Positions 8,273 to 18,149 are shown, numbered from the stretch's first letter. The stretch: 64,000 nt of DNA from Bradyrhizobium lupini (GCF_040939785.1 NZ_CP162553.1:7397001-7461000); one strand, 5' to 3'. Translations and numbers: made by a program. The notes: generated by a model from the letters alone, not told the origin.

Positions 8273-9469
8273 CTACACCGCCCGCGCGTCGTAGGCGTAC
8301 ATGAACTCCATGCTTTTCGCGCCCAGCGGCAGCAGCCACTTCATCATCTGATTGCGGATCCACGCGCCGGTGGCGCTGAACTCGCGCTTGTTGTTGCCGT
8401 TGCGGCGGGCCATGGAGACGATCTTTTCCGTGCGCGGGCGCCGTTCGGCCTCGAAGGCCTGGAAGGTGGCGCCGAGCTCCCGGCCTTGCTGCATCAACCG
8501 GGCGAGGCGCATCGCATCCTCCAGCGCGAGCGAGGCGCCCTGGCCGGCATGGGGGCTGGTCGCATGGGCGGCATCGCCGATCAGCAGCGAGCGCTTGCGC
8601 GACCAGGTCGGCAGGGTGGCGACGTCGAGCGTGTCGGTGACCACGATGTTCTCGGCTGCCTCGATGATGCCAGGGATCGGATCGTGCCAGCCGCGGTGGA
8701 AGCCGCGCAGGTGCTGCTTCAGCGTTGCATGGTCGAGCGCGCGAAACATCGCCGCGTCCATGCCGTGCGCGGGTTGCGTGCTCCACCACATCACGCCGTC
8801 GTTCGGATCGGGGCTGCAATAGCCGTAGCCAAAGAAGCCGCTCTGTCCGAACGTGGTTTCGACGTGCCGGCCGATCGGCCGGCCATCCAGGACGGCGTGC
8901 GGCACGAAGCCGCCGAAGCCGATCAGTCCGGTATCGAACGGCTGCGGCCCGTCCGGCACCACTTGGCGTCGCGTCACCGAATGCACGCCGTCGGCGCCGA
9001 TCAGGAAGTCGCCTTCGGCCGTGGTACCGTCGGCGAAGTAGGCGATGATCGGCTGGTCGGCGCGATCCTCGATCTTGATCAGGCGCTTCTCGAAATAAAG
9101 TGAAACGCATGCGCACCAGGCCTTGTCGATCAGCATCTCGTTCAGCGTGGCGCGGCAGACATTGACCGCGGGCTGGCCGAAACGTCGCGCCATGTCGCGG
9201 TTGATCGATCCGAGCCTCTCTCCGCCTTGCGAATAGAAGTCGAACGATTCCGCGATCGAGCCGCGGCTGATCAGCTCATTCGAAAGGCCAATCTCGTCCA
9301 TGACTTGCATGCCGTTCGGCGCGATCTGAAGGCCGCCGCCGATGCCTTTCGAATAGGGCCAGCCTTCGTAGATCGCGGACTCGATGCCGGCGCGGCGCAG
9401 CAGGACCGCCGCGACGGGGCCGGCGATGCCGGCGCCGATGATCAGGGCCTTGCGAGGACGATAGGACAT
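8273..9469 (-). CDS. FAD-dependent monooxygenase (class A aromatic hydroxylase type)
   Basis: Single-component flavoprotein hydroxylase using FAD and NAD(P)H to insert oxygen into an aromatic or cyclic substrate. The three fingerprints are present: GAGIAG (12-17) for ADP binding, GADGVHS (158-164) and GDAAHATSPHAGQG (298-311) for FAD ribityl binding. Length 398 is typical. It is transcribed away from the MarR gene at 9553, and the 83-base gap carries a perfect palindrome, so control by that regulator is likely. The substrate is not readable; relatives act on salicylate, hydroxybenzoate and similar compounds. Confidence 0.9.
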   Translation of the reverse strand: MSYRPRKALIIGAGIAGPVAAVLLRRAGIESAIYEGWPYSKGIGGGLQIAPNGMQVMDEIGLSNELISRGSIAESFDFYSQGGERLGSINRDMARRFGQPAVNVCRATLNEMLIDKAWCACVSLYFEKRLIKIEDRADQPIIAYFADGTTAEGDFLIGADGVHSVTRRQVVPDGPQPFDTGLIGFGGFVPHAVLDGRPIGRHVETTFGQSGFFGYGYCSPDPNDGVMWWSTQPAHGMDAAMFRALDHATLKQHLRGFHRGWHDPIPGIIEAAENIVVTDTLDVATLPTWSRKRSLLIGDAAHATSPHAGQGASLALEDAMRLARLMQQGRELGATFQAFEAERRPRTEKIVSMARRNGNNKREFSATGAWIRNQMMKWLLPLGAKSMEFMYAYDARAV

Positions 9470-9520
9470 GGCTTGCTCCCGACGTTTCCCTGGTGCTAGG
9501 AGAATTACAGTCGCTAAATC

Positions 9521-9554
9521 TCTTAGTGACTAAGATATATATCGACTAAGATAT
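9521..9554. promoter_or_regulatory. probable MarR operator between divergent genes
   Basis: A perfect 15-bp palindrome TCTTAGTGACTAAGA (9521-9535) is followed by a second half-site GACTAAGATAT (9544-9554), a direct repeat of 9528-9538 spaced 16 bases apart. The second half-site runs into the ATG of the MarR gene. Such AT-rich palindromes between a MarR gene and a divergent enzyme gene are the usual operator layout; binding here is inferred. Confidence 0.65.
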
Positions 9555-10092
9555 GAGGTTTGCCTTGTCAAGGACGAAGGCGCGCGCCGCGCTGCTGCAG
9601 GAGCTCGAGGAAGCGATGCGCAGGTCGTCCGCGCAGGGCGTGCTTTATGGCCAGACCGTTGCGAACGTTGCCGGAATCGCCAATTCCGACCTGGAATGCA
9701 TGGACATCCTGTACCTCGAAGGCCGCGTCACCGCCGGCCGGCTCGCCGAAGTCACGGGGCTCACGACCGGCGCCATCACCGGCGTGGTCGACCGGCTCGA
9801 AAAGGCGGGCCTGGTCCGTCGTGAGCGCGACGATGCCGATCGTCGCAAGGTCTTCATTGCGGTCGTGCCGGAGGCGATCGAAAGGCTCGGCCAGTTCTAC
9901 GTGCCGATGCAGCAGGCGATGGAGAAGGTTTTTGGCGGCTATTCCGACCAGGAATTGCGCCTGCTGCTGCGCTTCGCCAATGAGGGCTACAAGGGCGTGC
10001 TGGCGGCGACCGCGGCGCTGAAAGGCCTGCTCGACACGCCGCCCGAGAAACGCCCCGATCTCAAGCTGAAGAAGCTTCGTCGCCAGCCCTGA
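9553..10092 (+). CDS. MarR-family transcriptional regulator
   Basis: A 179-residue winged-helix repressor. The DNA-binding part reads GRVTAGRLAEVTGLTTGAIT (recognition helix) followed by VVDRLEKAGLVRRERDDADRR, the classic MarR wing. It probably represses itself and the divergent flavin monooxygenase through the palindrome at 9521-9535, with the aromatic substrate as inducer (inference). The start ATG overlaps the second operator half-site, so strong autoregulation is plausible. The last 32 bases overlap tail-to-tail with the convergent polymerase gene. Confidence 0.88.
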   Translation: MRFALSRTKARAALLQELEEAMRRSSAQGVLYGQTVANVAGIANSDLECMDILYLEGRVTAGRLAEVTGLTTGAITGVVDRLEKAGLVRRERDDADRRKVFIAVVPEAIERLGQFYVPMQQAMEKVFGGYSDQELRLLLRFANEGYKGVLAATAALKGLLDTPPEKRPDLKLKKLRRQP

Positions 10093-11317
10093 TCTTGTAG
10101 ATCTGCGCAGCCGCGATCATGCCCCACATCGCGCCCAGCATCATCCAGAAATGCCGCCAGTGGTCGGTGTCGATCACGAAACTTTCTCCGACGGTGCCGA
10201 CGAAGGCGGAGAACACCGCCAGATAAGCGCGCTGCCAGGGCACCGGCACGAAGATGTGCCTGACGCCCATGATGACGGTCGTGAAGACCAGCGCGGGGTA
10301 GCAGATGCCGGACAGCCAGCCGCCCGACATGAAGGCGTTGAGATAAGAGTTGTGGGTGTCCTCGGGGAAGAAGCGGTGGAATTGCAGCGGGCCGATGCCG
10401 AACGGCAGGTCGAGCGCCATCTCCGCTCCCAGGATGTGCCGGCCGAACCGGCCGAACCTGCCTTCGTCGTAGCTCTGGTCGAAGCTCGCGCGCTGCTTGA
10501 ACATTTCGGCGGTGGAATCGAACGACATCAACACCGCGATCAGCGCGAGGCCCAGCACCGCGGCCAAAATCGCCATGACGATGATGCGCGAGCGCTGCGC
10601 GTTGGTGCGGCTGGTCAGCACCATCAGCGCCAGCATGAAGGCGGATGTCAGCACCAGCCCGCCCCAGGCGGCCCGGGAGAACGCGAGCAGGATCGCGAGC
10701 GACATGATGCCGAAGGCGATGACGTTGCGGAGGGCCTTGCCGAACTTGTCGGAGACGACGCTCTGCAGCGAGAACAGCGCCGGCAGGATCAGGAAGGCGC
10801 CGAGCACGTTCGGATCCTTGAAGGTGCCGCGCGCGCGTCCGTACAGTGTCAGGAGGTCGTCGCCGCCGGGAACCAGGTGGAAGTAGCCGGCGACCGCCGA
10901 CAGCGAGGCGACCATCGCGCCGATCACGAGCCCGCGGCGGAGCATGTCGAGCCGGGCAGCGGTGTCCTCCGACGTGACCATGGCGAAGAACACGACCGTC
11001 ACCGCCATGTACCAGGAGGTCGCAATCCAGCTGACCACCTCGGACTGCTCGAACAGCGGGATCGCGCTGATCGTATAGCCGATATTGAGCAGGACCAGCA
11101 TCAGCACCAGCGGCATCAAAGCGAGCCGCAGACGCAGTCCGGTGGCGAAGAAGGTGACGGTGGCCAGCAGCGTCACGATCTCGTAGGGGCTCGGCTCGAT
11201 GAACACGATCGCGCCGGAGGCGCCGACCAGCCATACCAGCGCGCGCTGGAGCGCCAACACGCCGGGCGCGGCCCGAACCGCTGCATTCATCTCCCCGGCT
11301 GTTGCCGCATACGCCAT
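10061..11317 (-). CDS. O-antigen ligase/Wzy-like exopolysaccharide polymerase
   Basis: Polytopic inner-membrane protein of about 418 residues with 10-12 hydrophobic segments. A loop segment DTHNSYLNAFMSGGW in the C-terminal half is the Wzy_C/O-antigen-ligase signature, and GRARGTFKDPNVLGAFL is also typical of ExoQ/Wzy proteins of rhizobia. It is predicted to polymerise undecaprenyl-linked repeat units in the periplasm. It lies with the phosphotransferase and GT4 genes on the same strand, supporting that role. The start is either the ATG at 11317 or the GTG just before it. Confidence 0.83.
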   Translation of the reverse strand: MAYAATAGEMNAAVRAAPGVLALQRALVWLVGASGAIVFIEPSPYEIVTLLATVTFFATGLRLRLALMPLVLMLVLLNIGYTISAIPLFEQSEVVSWIATSWYMAVTVVFFAMVTSEDTAARLDMLRRGLVIGAMVASLSAVAGYFHLVPGGDDLLTLYGRARGTFKDPNVLGAFLILPALFSLQSVVSDKFGKALRNVIAFGIMSLAILLAFSRAAWGGLVLTSAFMLALMVLTSRTNAQRSRIIVMAILAAVLGLALIAVLMSFDSTAEMFKQRASFDQSYDEGRFGRFGRHILGAEMALDLPFGIGPLQFHRFFPEDTHNSYLNAFMSGGWLSGICYPALVFTTVIMGVRHIFVPVPWQRAYLAVFSAFVGTVGESFVIDTDHWRHFWMMLGAMWGMIAAAQIYKIRAGDEASSA

Positions 11318-11362
11318 CACACGCTCACACGTTTACGCAACTGGTACGCCACAAATACCGCT

Positions 11363-11484
11363 GTCATCGCCCGGCTTGACCGGGCGATCCAGTACTCCGC
11401 GGCGTCTATTGCGGAAACGGCCGGCGCCGCGGAGTACCGGATGCCCCGCCCCAGTGCGCAACAGCGCACAAGGAGGGGCATGAC
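11363..11484. repeat. dispersed palindromic intergenic repeat, family A, copy 2
   Basis: Same element as 8141-8260: GTCATCGCCCGGCTTGACCG start, GATCCAGTACTCC, a GTACCGGATGCC counterpart, paired GCGCA boxes and ATGAC end. It separates the polymerase gene from the upstream phosphotransferase gene, so it lies inside a same-strand gene series. Confidence 0.8.
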
Positions 11485-11497
11485 GGAAATATTCAAC

Positions 11498-13069
11498 TCA
11501 ATACGCGTTCTCGTTCTTGGTCAGCAGCGAGATCGGCGTCTTCAGCAGAATGACGAGATCGAACAGCACCGACCAGTTCTCGATGTAATAGAGGTCGAAC
11601 TCGACGCGCTTCTGGATCTTCTCTTCGTTGTCGATCTCACCGCGCCAGCCGTTGATCTGGGCCCAGCCGGTGATGCCGGGCTTGACCCGGTGGCGGGCGA
11701 AATAGCCGTCGACGGCTTCGTCGAACAGGCGGCTCTGCAGCTTGCCCTGTACCGCATGCGGACGTGGGCCGACCAAAGAGAGATCGCCGGAGAAGACCAC
11801 GTTGAAGAGCTGCGGCAGCTCGTCGAGGCTGGTCTTGCGGATGAAGCGGCCGACGCGGGTGACGCGCGAGTCGTTCTTGGTCACGACCTTCGAGGCCGTC
11901 GGATCGGCCTGATGATGGTACATTGAGCGGAACTTGTAGACGTCGATGCGCTCGTTGTTGAAGCCGAAGCGCTTTTGGCGGAACAGCACGGGTCCGGGGC
12001 TGTCGAGCTTCACGGCCAGCGCTACCAATCCCATCACCGGCAAGGCCACGAGCAGCGCGAGGGTGCCGACCATGCGGTCGAACAGCCATTTCATCACCAG
12101 GTCCCAGTCGGTGATCGGCGCCTCGAACACGTCCAGCGTCGGCACCTCGCCGATATAGGAATAGGAGCGGGGGCGGAAGCGCAGCTTGTTGGTGTGTGCG
12201 GAGAGGCGGATGTCCACCGGCAGCACCCAGAGCTTCTTCAGCATCTCCAGGATGCGCGTCTCGGCGGAGATCGGCAGCGCGAACAGCACGAGATCGACGC
12301 GGGTGCGGCGGGCGAATTCGACGATGTCGTCGACCTTGCCGAGCTTGCGCGCGCCGGCACAGGTGTCGAGCGCGCGGCTGTCGTTGCGGTCGTCGAACAC
12401 GCCGAGCACATGGATGTCGGAATCCTCCTGCTGCTTCAGCGCCTCGACCAATTGTTCGCCGTTGCGGTCGGAGCCGACGATGATGGTGCGGCGGTCGAGC
12501 CGGCCCTCGCGCCCCCAGGCGCGCACCAGCGAGCGCAGCACCAGACGCTCGCAGAGGAGCGCGGCGAGCCCGAGGACGTAAAAGGCGGCAAGCCAGAGCC
12601 GCGATATTTCGCTGCCGAACTTGGCGAAGAAGGAGATGCCGATGAACAACAGGAAGACGAACGACCAGGACGAGATCATCCGCGTCATCTGCCGGAGCTG
12701 ACCGCGGAACAACTGCACCTGATAGATATCGGCGGCCTGGAAGCAGACCACGGCGGAGACCGCGACGGCGATGATCTGCGCGGGATAGATCCAGCTGAAG
12801 GAGCCGGCGTGCGGCATGACATAGCCGAGATAGAGTACGATGCCGACGAGGCTCAGCAGCGCGAAATCGGCGAGGCGCACGAAGCCGGTGATCACGATCG
12901 GCGAATAGGCGCGGGCGACCTTCTGGTTGACGACGTCGAGCGCGGCGGCCGAGAGCCGTTGACGCCGCTCCACAAAGGGCCGGTCAGCCGGCTTCGCCGC
13001 GGCGCTGGTCGCGGCATCGAGCATCGAGCGTGCGTTGAGCGGTTCCACGGGCGTCCACGTCCATTCCAA
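11498..13069 (-). CDS. undecaprenyl-phosphate sugar phosphotransferase (WcaJ/PssY type)
   Basis: Initiating enzyme of exopolysaccharide synthesis: transfers a sugar-1-phosphate (often glucose) from a UDP-sugar to undecaprenyl phosphate at the inner membrane. The 523-residue protein has an N-terminal membrane domain with four or five hydrophobic segments, a central Rossmann-like CoA_binding_3 region ([16 protein letters not shown]), a further membrane segment and a C-terminal Bac_transf domain with [38 protein letters not shown] and [16 protein letters not shown]. All hallmarks of polyisoprenyl-phosphate hexose-1-phosphate transferases are intact. The glucose specificity is inferred from the family. 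Confidence 0.92.
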   Translation of the reverse strand: MEWTWTPVEPLNARSMLDAATSAAAKPADRPFVERRQRLSAAALDVVNQKVARAYSPIVITGFVRLADFALLSLVGIVLYLGYVMPHAGSFSWIYPAQIIAVAVSAVVCFQAADIYQVQLFRGQLRQMTRMISSWSFVFLLFIGISFFAKFGSEISRLWLAAFYVLGLAALLCERLVLRSLVRAWGREGRLDRRTIIVGSDRNGEQLVEALKQQEDSDIHVLGVFDDRNDSRALDTCAGARKLGKVDDIVEFARRTRVDLVLFALPISAETRILEMLKKLWVLPVDIRLSAHTNKLRFRPRSYSYIGEVPTLDVFEAPITDWDLVMKWLFDRMVGTLALLVALPVMGLVALAVKLDSPGPVLFRQKRFGFNNERIDVYKFRSMYHHQADPTASKVVTKNDSRVTRVGRFIRKTSLDELPQLFNVVFSGDLSLVGPRPHAVQGKLQSRLFDEAVDGYFARHRVKPGITGWAQINGWRGEIDNEEKIQKRVEFDLYYIENWSVLFDLVILLKTPISLLTKNENAY

Positions 13070-13168
13070 AAACCCGCGGGCCGCGTCCTTGCGTCCCGGG
13101 CGAGCATCCCCTGGCGCTTGGGTTATCGGACAAATCGGAAGATTCTCTAAAGCGGGTCTTAAGAATGG

Positions 13169-14308
13169 TTAGTGATTGGTAAATGCGTCGCGATAGCCCG
13201 CGAGCACGCCCTCGACCATCGCCTGCTGCGAGAAATGCGCGGAGATGCGCTCGCGAAGCGACAAGGCGCGCTGCGCTGTTCCCAGCGGATTGTCGAGCGC
13301 GGCCGCGATCGCCTCCGCCATGGCTTCCGCGTTGCTCGGCGCAAACAGAGCCGGGTTCTCCGCGCCGAAAATCTCGGGAATGCCGCCGATCTTGGACGCA
13401 ATCATCGGTATCCCGGCGGCACCGGCCTCGATCACGACATAGGGCATGGAATCGCCACGCGAGGGAACGACCAGCAGCCGCCCCTTGGAAAAGCCGTAGC
13501 GTGCCTTGACGTGACCGATGAAGCGGATGGCGCTGGAGAGGCCGAGCCTCTCGACTTGCGCTTTGAGCGCCGCGGTCTCCTCGCCGTCACCGCCGAGCGT
13601 CAGCGTGACCTTCTTACCGCCCTCGTGCAGGCGCGCCACCGCGTCGACCAGCAGATCGGCGCCCTTGATGTGCCTGAACTCACCGACATAAGCGAGGTCG
13701 GTGGCGTCGTCGGCCATGACGACAGGTTCGAATTCCTCCGGCGTCACGCCGTTGAAGACGCAATGCACCACGCCCTTCGGCTTGCCGACGATGCGCTGAT
13801 AGGTGTCGCGGGCAAACGCGCTTTCGAACAGGAACAGGTCGGTCGCGTCCATCAGCGCACGCTCGAGCCGCGCGTAAAACTCGCCCTTGAGGGTGTTGAG
13901 GGGATAATGCAGCGAGCCGCCATGCGGGGTGTAGATGCGGATGGTGTCGTCGGATCGCCGCCGCATGCGGATGAAAGCGCCGGCCTTGGCGCCGTGGCCA
14001 TGCATGACGTCGGGCTTGAGCGTGGCGATCAGGCGCCGCAAGCGGAACCAGACCAGCACATCGTCGGGCGACGGTTCGCGGCGGATCGCCATCCGGTGCA
14101 CGCCGAGCTTCAGCCGCGGTGCGAGCTCGGCAAGGGCCTTGTCGGCGCGCTCACCGCCGGTGAGACTGTCGGCGAGGATGCCGACATGATGGCCACGATC
14201 GACCTGGCCGTTGGCGACGTCGAGGATGTGGCGGAAGATGCCGCCGACCGGAGCGCGCACGGCGTGCAGGATGCGAAGCGGCTGGTCGGGAAAGGGGGGC
14301 ATGATCAA
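13169..14308 (-). CDS. glycosyltransferase family 4 protein
   Basis: GT-B fold retaining glycosyltransferase of 379 residues. The N-terminal domain shows VGGIFRHILDVANGQ and DVMHGHGAKAGA; the C-terminal GT4 domain shows DLAYVGEFRHIKGADLLVDA and VVPSRGDSMPYVVIEAGAAGIP. The usual EX7E pair reads D-x7-E here (GDSMPYVVIE), a conservative change at the first acid. It is expected to add a sugar to the lipid-linked repeat unit in the cytoplasm. It is the first gene of a probable same-strand series with the phosphotransferase and polymerase, and divergent from the Wzz-like gene. Confidence 0.88.
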   Translation of the reverse strand: MIMPPFPDQPLRILHAVRAPVGGIFRHILDVANGQVDRGHHVGILADSLTGGERADKALAELAPRLKLGVHRMAIRREPSPDDVLVWFRLRRLIATLKPDVMHGHGAKAGAFIRMRRRSDDTIRIYTPHGGSLHYPLNTLKGEFYARLERALMDATDLFLFESAFARDTYQRIVGKPKGVVHCVFNGVTPEEFEPVVMADDATDLAYVGEFRHIKGADLLVDAVARLHEGGKKVTLTLGGDGEETAALKAQVERLGLSSAIRFIGHVKARYGFSKGRLLVVPSRGDSMPYVVIEAGAAGIPMIASKIGGIPEIFGAENPALFAPSNAEAMAEAIAAALDNPLGTAQRALSLRERISAHFSQQAMVEGVLAGYRDAFTNH

Positions 14309-14505
14309 AACCAGCGCTCGACGGCGAATGCTCGAACAATCTGACGAAATATCGAGACGGATTAAGAGGCCTCGTGGTTAACAAACGGTGACGGACGCAC
14401 CTGCGCGAGCCGCCCGACGCTGCGATTAACCCAGCGGCAACCTTAATGGAGTGTAATCGCCCTGGTTGAGGTAGGTTCGTGGCGTTGCGCCTGCGGGAGT
14501 GTTCG

Positions 14506-16891
14506 ATGCGTTTAGCGTTCTGGCGTGCCGGCAAGGACAAGGCGGTGGTCAAGCGGGCTGTCTCGAAGGCAGCAGCCAAGCGGGCTGAACTCGAGTCCAG
14601 CATTGAAGCAAAGCCTGCGCCCGTTGCTCCGCGGCCGGCGCCAGTCGAATCCGGCGACATCGACCTGCACGCGCTCGGCGCGGCATTGGCGCGCAAGCGC
14701 GGCTGGATCATCGTTCCGACGGTGCTGGCGCTCGTCGCATCCATCGCAATCGTCAATCTCATCACGCCGCGCTACAAGTCTGAATCCCGTATCCTGATCG
14801 ACGGCCGTGAGAACGTGTTTCTGCGGCCCAATAGCGATCGCGCCGAGGAACGGCAGGCGCTCGACGCCGAAGCCGTCACCAGCCAGGTGCAGCTCGTGCT
14901 GTCGCGCGATCTCGCGCGCGAGATCATCAGGAAGAACAAGCTTGCGGAGCGGCCCGAGTTCGATCCGGTGCTGCAAGGCGTTTCGCCGCTGAAGTCTCTT
15001 GCGGCGCTGGTCGGCATGGGCCGCGATCCGTTCTCGATGACGCCGGAAGAGCGGGTGCTGGACGCCTATTACGAGCGCCTCCAGGCCTACGCTGTCGACA
15101 AGTCACGCGTGATCGTGATCGAATTCCAGTCTGCCGATCCCGATCTCGCCGTGCGCGTCGCCAATTCGATCGCCGACGGCTATCTCGTGCTCCAGCAGGA
15201 TGCGCGCCAGGACCAGGCCCGAAACGCCAGCCAGTGGTATGCCGGCAGGATCGACGAGCTGCGACGGAATGTCTCCGAGGCCGAAGCGAAGGCCGAGGAC
15301 TTCCGCTCCAAGTCGAGCCTGTTCGTCGGCACCAACAACACGACGCTATCGAACCAGCAGATGGGCGAGGTCAACACCCAGCTCAACAATGCGCGCGCGC
15401 TCAAGGCCGATGCCGAGTCCAAGGCGCGCCTGATCCGCGAGATGATCCAGAGCGGCAAACCGATCGAGATCGTCGGAAATTTTGAACTCGGAATCGATGC
15501 GCACGCCTTCGCAGCAGCGCGTGGCGTTGCGGGCCCAGCTGGCCGAGCAATCGTCGACGTTGCTCGGCAACCATCCGCGCATCAAGGAGTTGAAGGCGCA
15601 GCTCGCCGACCTCGACACCCAGATCCGCGACGAGGCCGCCAAGCTCGCCCGCACGCTCGAAAACGATGCGCGCGCCGCCAGCGGGCGCGTTCAGGAATTG
15701 TCGGCGAGCCTCGAGCAGCTCAAGAAGCAGGCGACGGCCACCAACGGCCAGGACGTGCAGCTCCGTGCCCTCGAGCGTGAGGCCAAGGCGCAGCGCGACC
15801 TGCTCGAAACCTATCTCGCGAAGTACCGTGAGGCCAACACCCGCGAGACCATCGACACCGCGCCGACGGATGGCCGCATCATCTCGCGCGCCGTCGTCTC
15901 GAACACGCCGGCCTATCCGAAGAAGCTGCCGATCGTGCTGATCGCGACGATCGCGACACTGCTGCTCTCGTCGGGCGTCGTCGTCACCGGAGAGTTGTTG
16001 CGCCAGACCGCGCCCCGTGCGGTGGCGGTGTTCACGCCAACGCTCATGCGGGCGTCGGCTCGCCAGGAACAAATCGTCCAACCGGAGGTCGTCGAGCCCT
16101 TCGCCGATCCGGTCGTCGATCCGGTCATGGCAGAACCCGCGCCGCTGCAGCCGGAGATGACGGCCGATGCCGATGTCGCCGAATTCGCGGAGATCGAGCA
16201 TCTGGCCGACAGCCTGCGCGCCGCCGGAGCCATGGCGAAGAAGGTCACGGTGCTCGGCACTGCGAGCGGCGAAGCCATCACGCTGTCGACGCTGACATTG
16301 GCCCGGCACCTGGCGCGCGATGCGCGGGTCGTCGTGGTCGATCTCGCCGCGTCCTCGCCGACCATGGCCGCCGTGTCCGTCGATGCCTCGGCACCCGGCC
16401 TCGCCGAACTGATGCAGGGCGAGGCGTCGTTCGCGCAGATCATCACCCGGGACAAGCTCTCGCGGCTGCATCTGGTCATGGCAGGCCGCCCCGGCTTCGA
16501 TCGCAGCCTGTTGCAGTCGCCCCGCGTGACGCTCGCGATCGACGCGCTGCTGCGCGCCTACGACCACGTGCTGCTCGATGCCGGCAGTGCCTCCGACCTT
16601 CCTGCGGAGCTCCTGACGGCGAATGCCCGCGCCGTCGTCGTGCCCGACGCGTCGATGGCGCCGGATGCGCGCGCACTGATGTGCGAGCAGCTCAGCGCCG
16701 TCGGATTCAATGAAGTGACGATGCTGAACAGACCGGTGCAGCCGTCGGATGCGAGGGACGCGCCGCGCGTCGTGGCGGCGCAGGCGTTTTCTTACCCTCT
16801 CCCCCTGTGGGAGAGGGTGGCTCGCCGCGATAGCGGCGAGACGGGTGAGGGGTCTCTCTCCGCGCGTGCCTCTCGCATTTTGACTTGCTGA
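14506..16891 (+). pseudogene. Wzz/Wzc-like polysaccharide co-polymerase, interrupted by a frameshift and with an altered 3' end
   Basis: Two overlapping frames (14506-15780 and 15482-16891) make one protein of about 795 residues. The N-terminal part has a Wzz domain with a membrane helix (IIVPTVLALVASIAIVNL) and DGRENVFLRP; the C-terminal part has the coiled coil QLAEQSSTLLGNHPRIKEL, a second helix (IVLIATIATLLLSSGVVV) and a cytosolic BY-kinase-like domain. One extra G near 15474-15476 breaks the frame; without it the text runs through EILNSESM. The Walker A position reads GTASGEAITLST, lacking GK[ST], so kinase activity is doubtful. After VVAAQ the frame reads into a palindromic repeat, so the last 33 or so residues are repeat-derived. 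The ATG at 14506 follows a GGGAG site. Confidence 0.85.
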
Positions 16892-16946
16892 TACAACCCC
16901 TCATCCGGCGCTTCGTGCCACCTTCTCCCACAAGGGGAGAAGGTGG
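16792..16946. repeat. palindromic repeat element, family C, at the 3' end of the Wzz-like gene
   Basis: A set of nested hairpins: 10-bp stem 16794-16803/16809-16818, 8-bp stem 16821-16828/16833-16840, and a 12-bp stem 16918-16929/16935-16946. The outer hairpins are inverse relatives (CCCTCTCCC..GGGAGAGGG and CCTTCTCCC..GGGAGAAGG), and GGTGAGGGGT pairs with ACCCCTCATCC across the centre. It looks like a mobile REP-type unit and could also act as a transcript end between convergent genes. Confidence 0.75.
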
Positions 16947-16967
16947 GCAGTCGTGCAATGGCGAGAG

Positions 16968-18149
16968 CTACCCGAACGCTCGCCGCAGCCGCTGCGCCAG
17001 GTCGAACAACATCTGGTTCTGTTTCACCAGCCGCTTGCCGTGGCTCAGCGAGGACATCGCCATGGCCGCGAGCTTTCCGCGTGACGTCAGCGGAACGAAA
17101 CTGTCGAAGATGTCCTGGTCGTCCTTGCAGAACATCCGCTTGTACTCGTCCGAGCCGATGCCGAGGTCGAGCGAGCGGTAGCCGCGCTCGGCGCAGCGGT
17201 CGATGATGTAGCGCATCAGGATCAGCCCGGGGCTGTAGCGGGCGTGCTCGGACATCGTGTAGGTGTTGAACATCATCGAGAAGCGCTGGCCGTCGGCGAC
17301 GCCAGCGAAGATTGCGATCACCTCGTCGTCGCATTCGAGCGCGTGGATGTCGATGACGCGGCCGTCGCCGCGTGGTGCAAGGCAGGCGCTGCGGACGAAT
17401 TGCTCGACGCCGGGCTCTGCGAAGACGTTGGGCAGCTTCTGTTCGGCCATCCGAGCCGGCTTGATACGGAAGAACCAGTCGAGCAGGCGGGTGATGTCCG
17501 CATCGGTGGTCGCCAAATGATAGCGATAGCCGGCGAGCGCCTGGAGCTTCTTCTCCTTGCTCTTGAGGCGGCGGCGGAAGGAGTTGCTGATCCGCGATGC
17601 CGGCGGACCGCCCGGTTCCATCGTGAGCAGCGGGCAGCCGTTGATCGCGCTTTGGCGTGGCAAATGCGCGAACGGGTTCTGCTGGTCGTTCCAGTGCAGC
17701 GGCTGCTGCGTCAGTGCGAGCACGTCGGCATGTTCGTTGAGCGGCGCAAGCAGCGCGTCGAGATCACCGCTGGCGACCTGCGCTGCAAATTCGGCGTTCC
17801 ACAAGCCCATGTTGAAGGTCGTATGCTTGCCGCCCATGAAGCAGGCGGTGCGCACGCCGTGGCTTTGGCGCAGCGAGAGCGGCAGCAGCAGCAGCGGCCG
17901 ATGCTCGGAGTCGCGGGCAATGACGATAAAGGGGCGGGCGCGTTCCTGCTCGCCGACCAGACGCTGCCAGGGACTGAGCAGATCAAATCGCTGATAGGGC
18001 GTGAAGAGATGACCGGGCTGCTCGAAGGCGCGCCAGACGGCCTCGGCCGCGCCGAGATCGGTCACGATATCGACATGCGCGATGCGGCCCGCTTTCGACT
18101 GCGCTGGCAATTCTGCCGTCCGGCTTTGCATCGCCGCAGCCATGGTCAT
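16968..18149 (-). CDS. GNAT-fold acyltransferase, CelD/BcsL family
   Basis: About 393 residues with two GNAT-like halves (Acetyltransf_6 type). Landmarks are HLFTPYQRFDLLSPWQ, LPLSLRQSHGVRTACFMGG, SNSFRRRLKSKEKKL, and in the C-terminal half RYSPGLILMRYIIDRCAERG and LDLGIGSDEYKRMFC, which is the conserved end of CelD/BcsL proteins. Members are linked to cellulose and other exopolysaccharide synthesis, probably adding acyl groups. It neighbours the Wzz-like and NodB-like genes. I prefer the ATG at 18149; an ATG at 18209 would add 20 untypical residues. Confidence 0.85.
   Translation of the reverse strand: MTMAAAMQSRTAELPAQSKAGRIAHVDIVTDLGAAEAVWRAFEQPGHLFTPYQRFDLLSPWQRLVGEQERARPFIVIARDSEHRPLLLLPLSLRQSHGVRTACFMGGKHTTFNMGLWNAEFAAQVASGDLDALLAPLNEHADVLALTQQPLHWNDQQNPFAHLPRQSAINGCPLLTMEPGGPPASRISNSFRRRLKSKEKKLQALAGYRYHLATTDADITRLLDWFFRIKPARMAEQKLPNVFAEPGVEQFVRSACLAPRGDGRVIDIHALECDDEVIAIFAGVADGQRFSMMFNTYTMSEHARYSPGLILMRYIIDRCAERGYRSLDLGIGSDEYKRMFCKDDQDIFDSFVPLTSRGKLAAMAMSSLSHGKRLVKQNQMLFDLAQRLRRAFG

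Noticed and set aside
8141..11484. CRISPR-like spacing of the family A repeats
   Set aside because: Only two copies, 3.2 kb apart, with no regular spacers and no cas genes.
10151..11926. Long plus-strand frame opposite the polymerase and phosphotransferase
   Set aside because: Runs through a repeat and two genes with clear domains; composition is that of a shadow.
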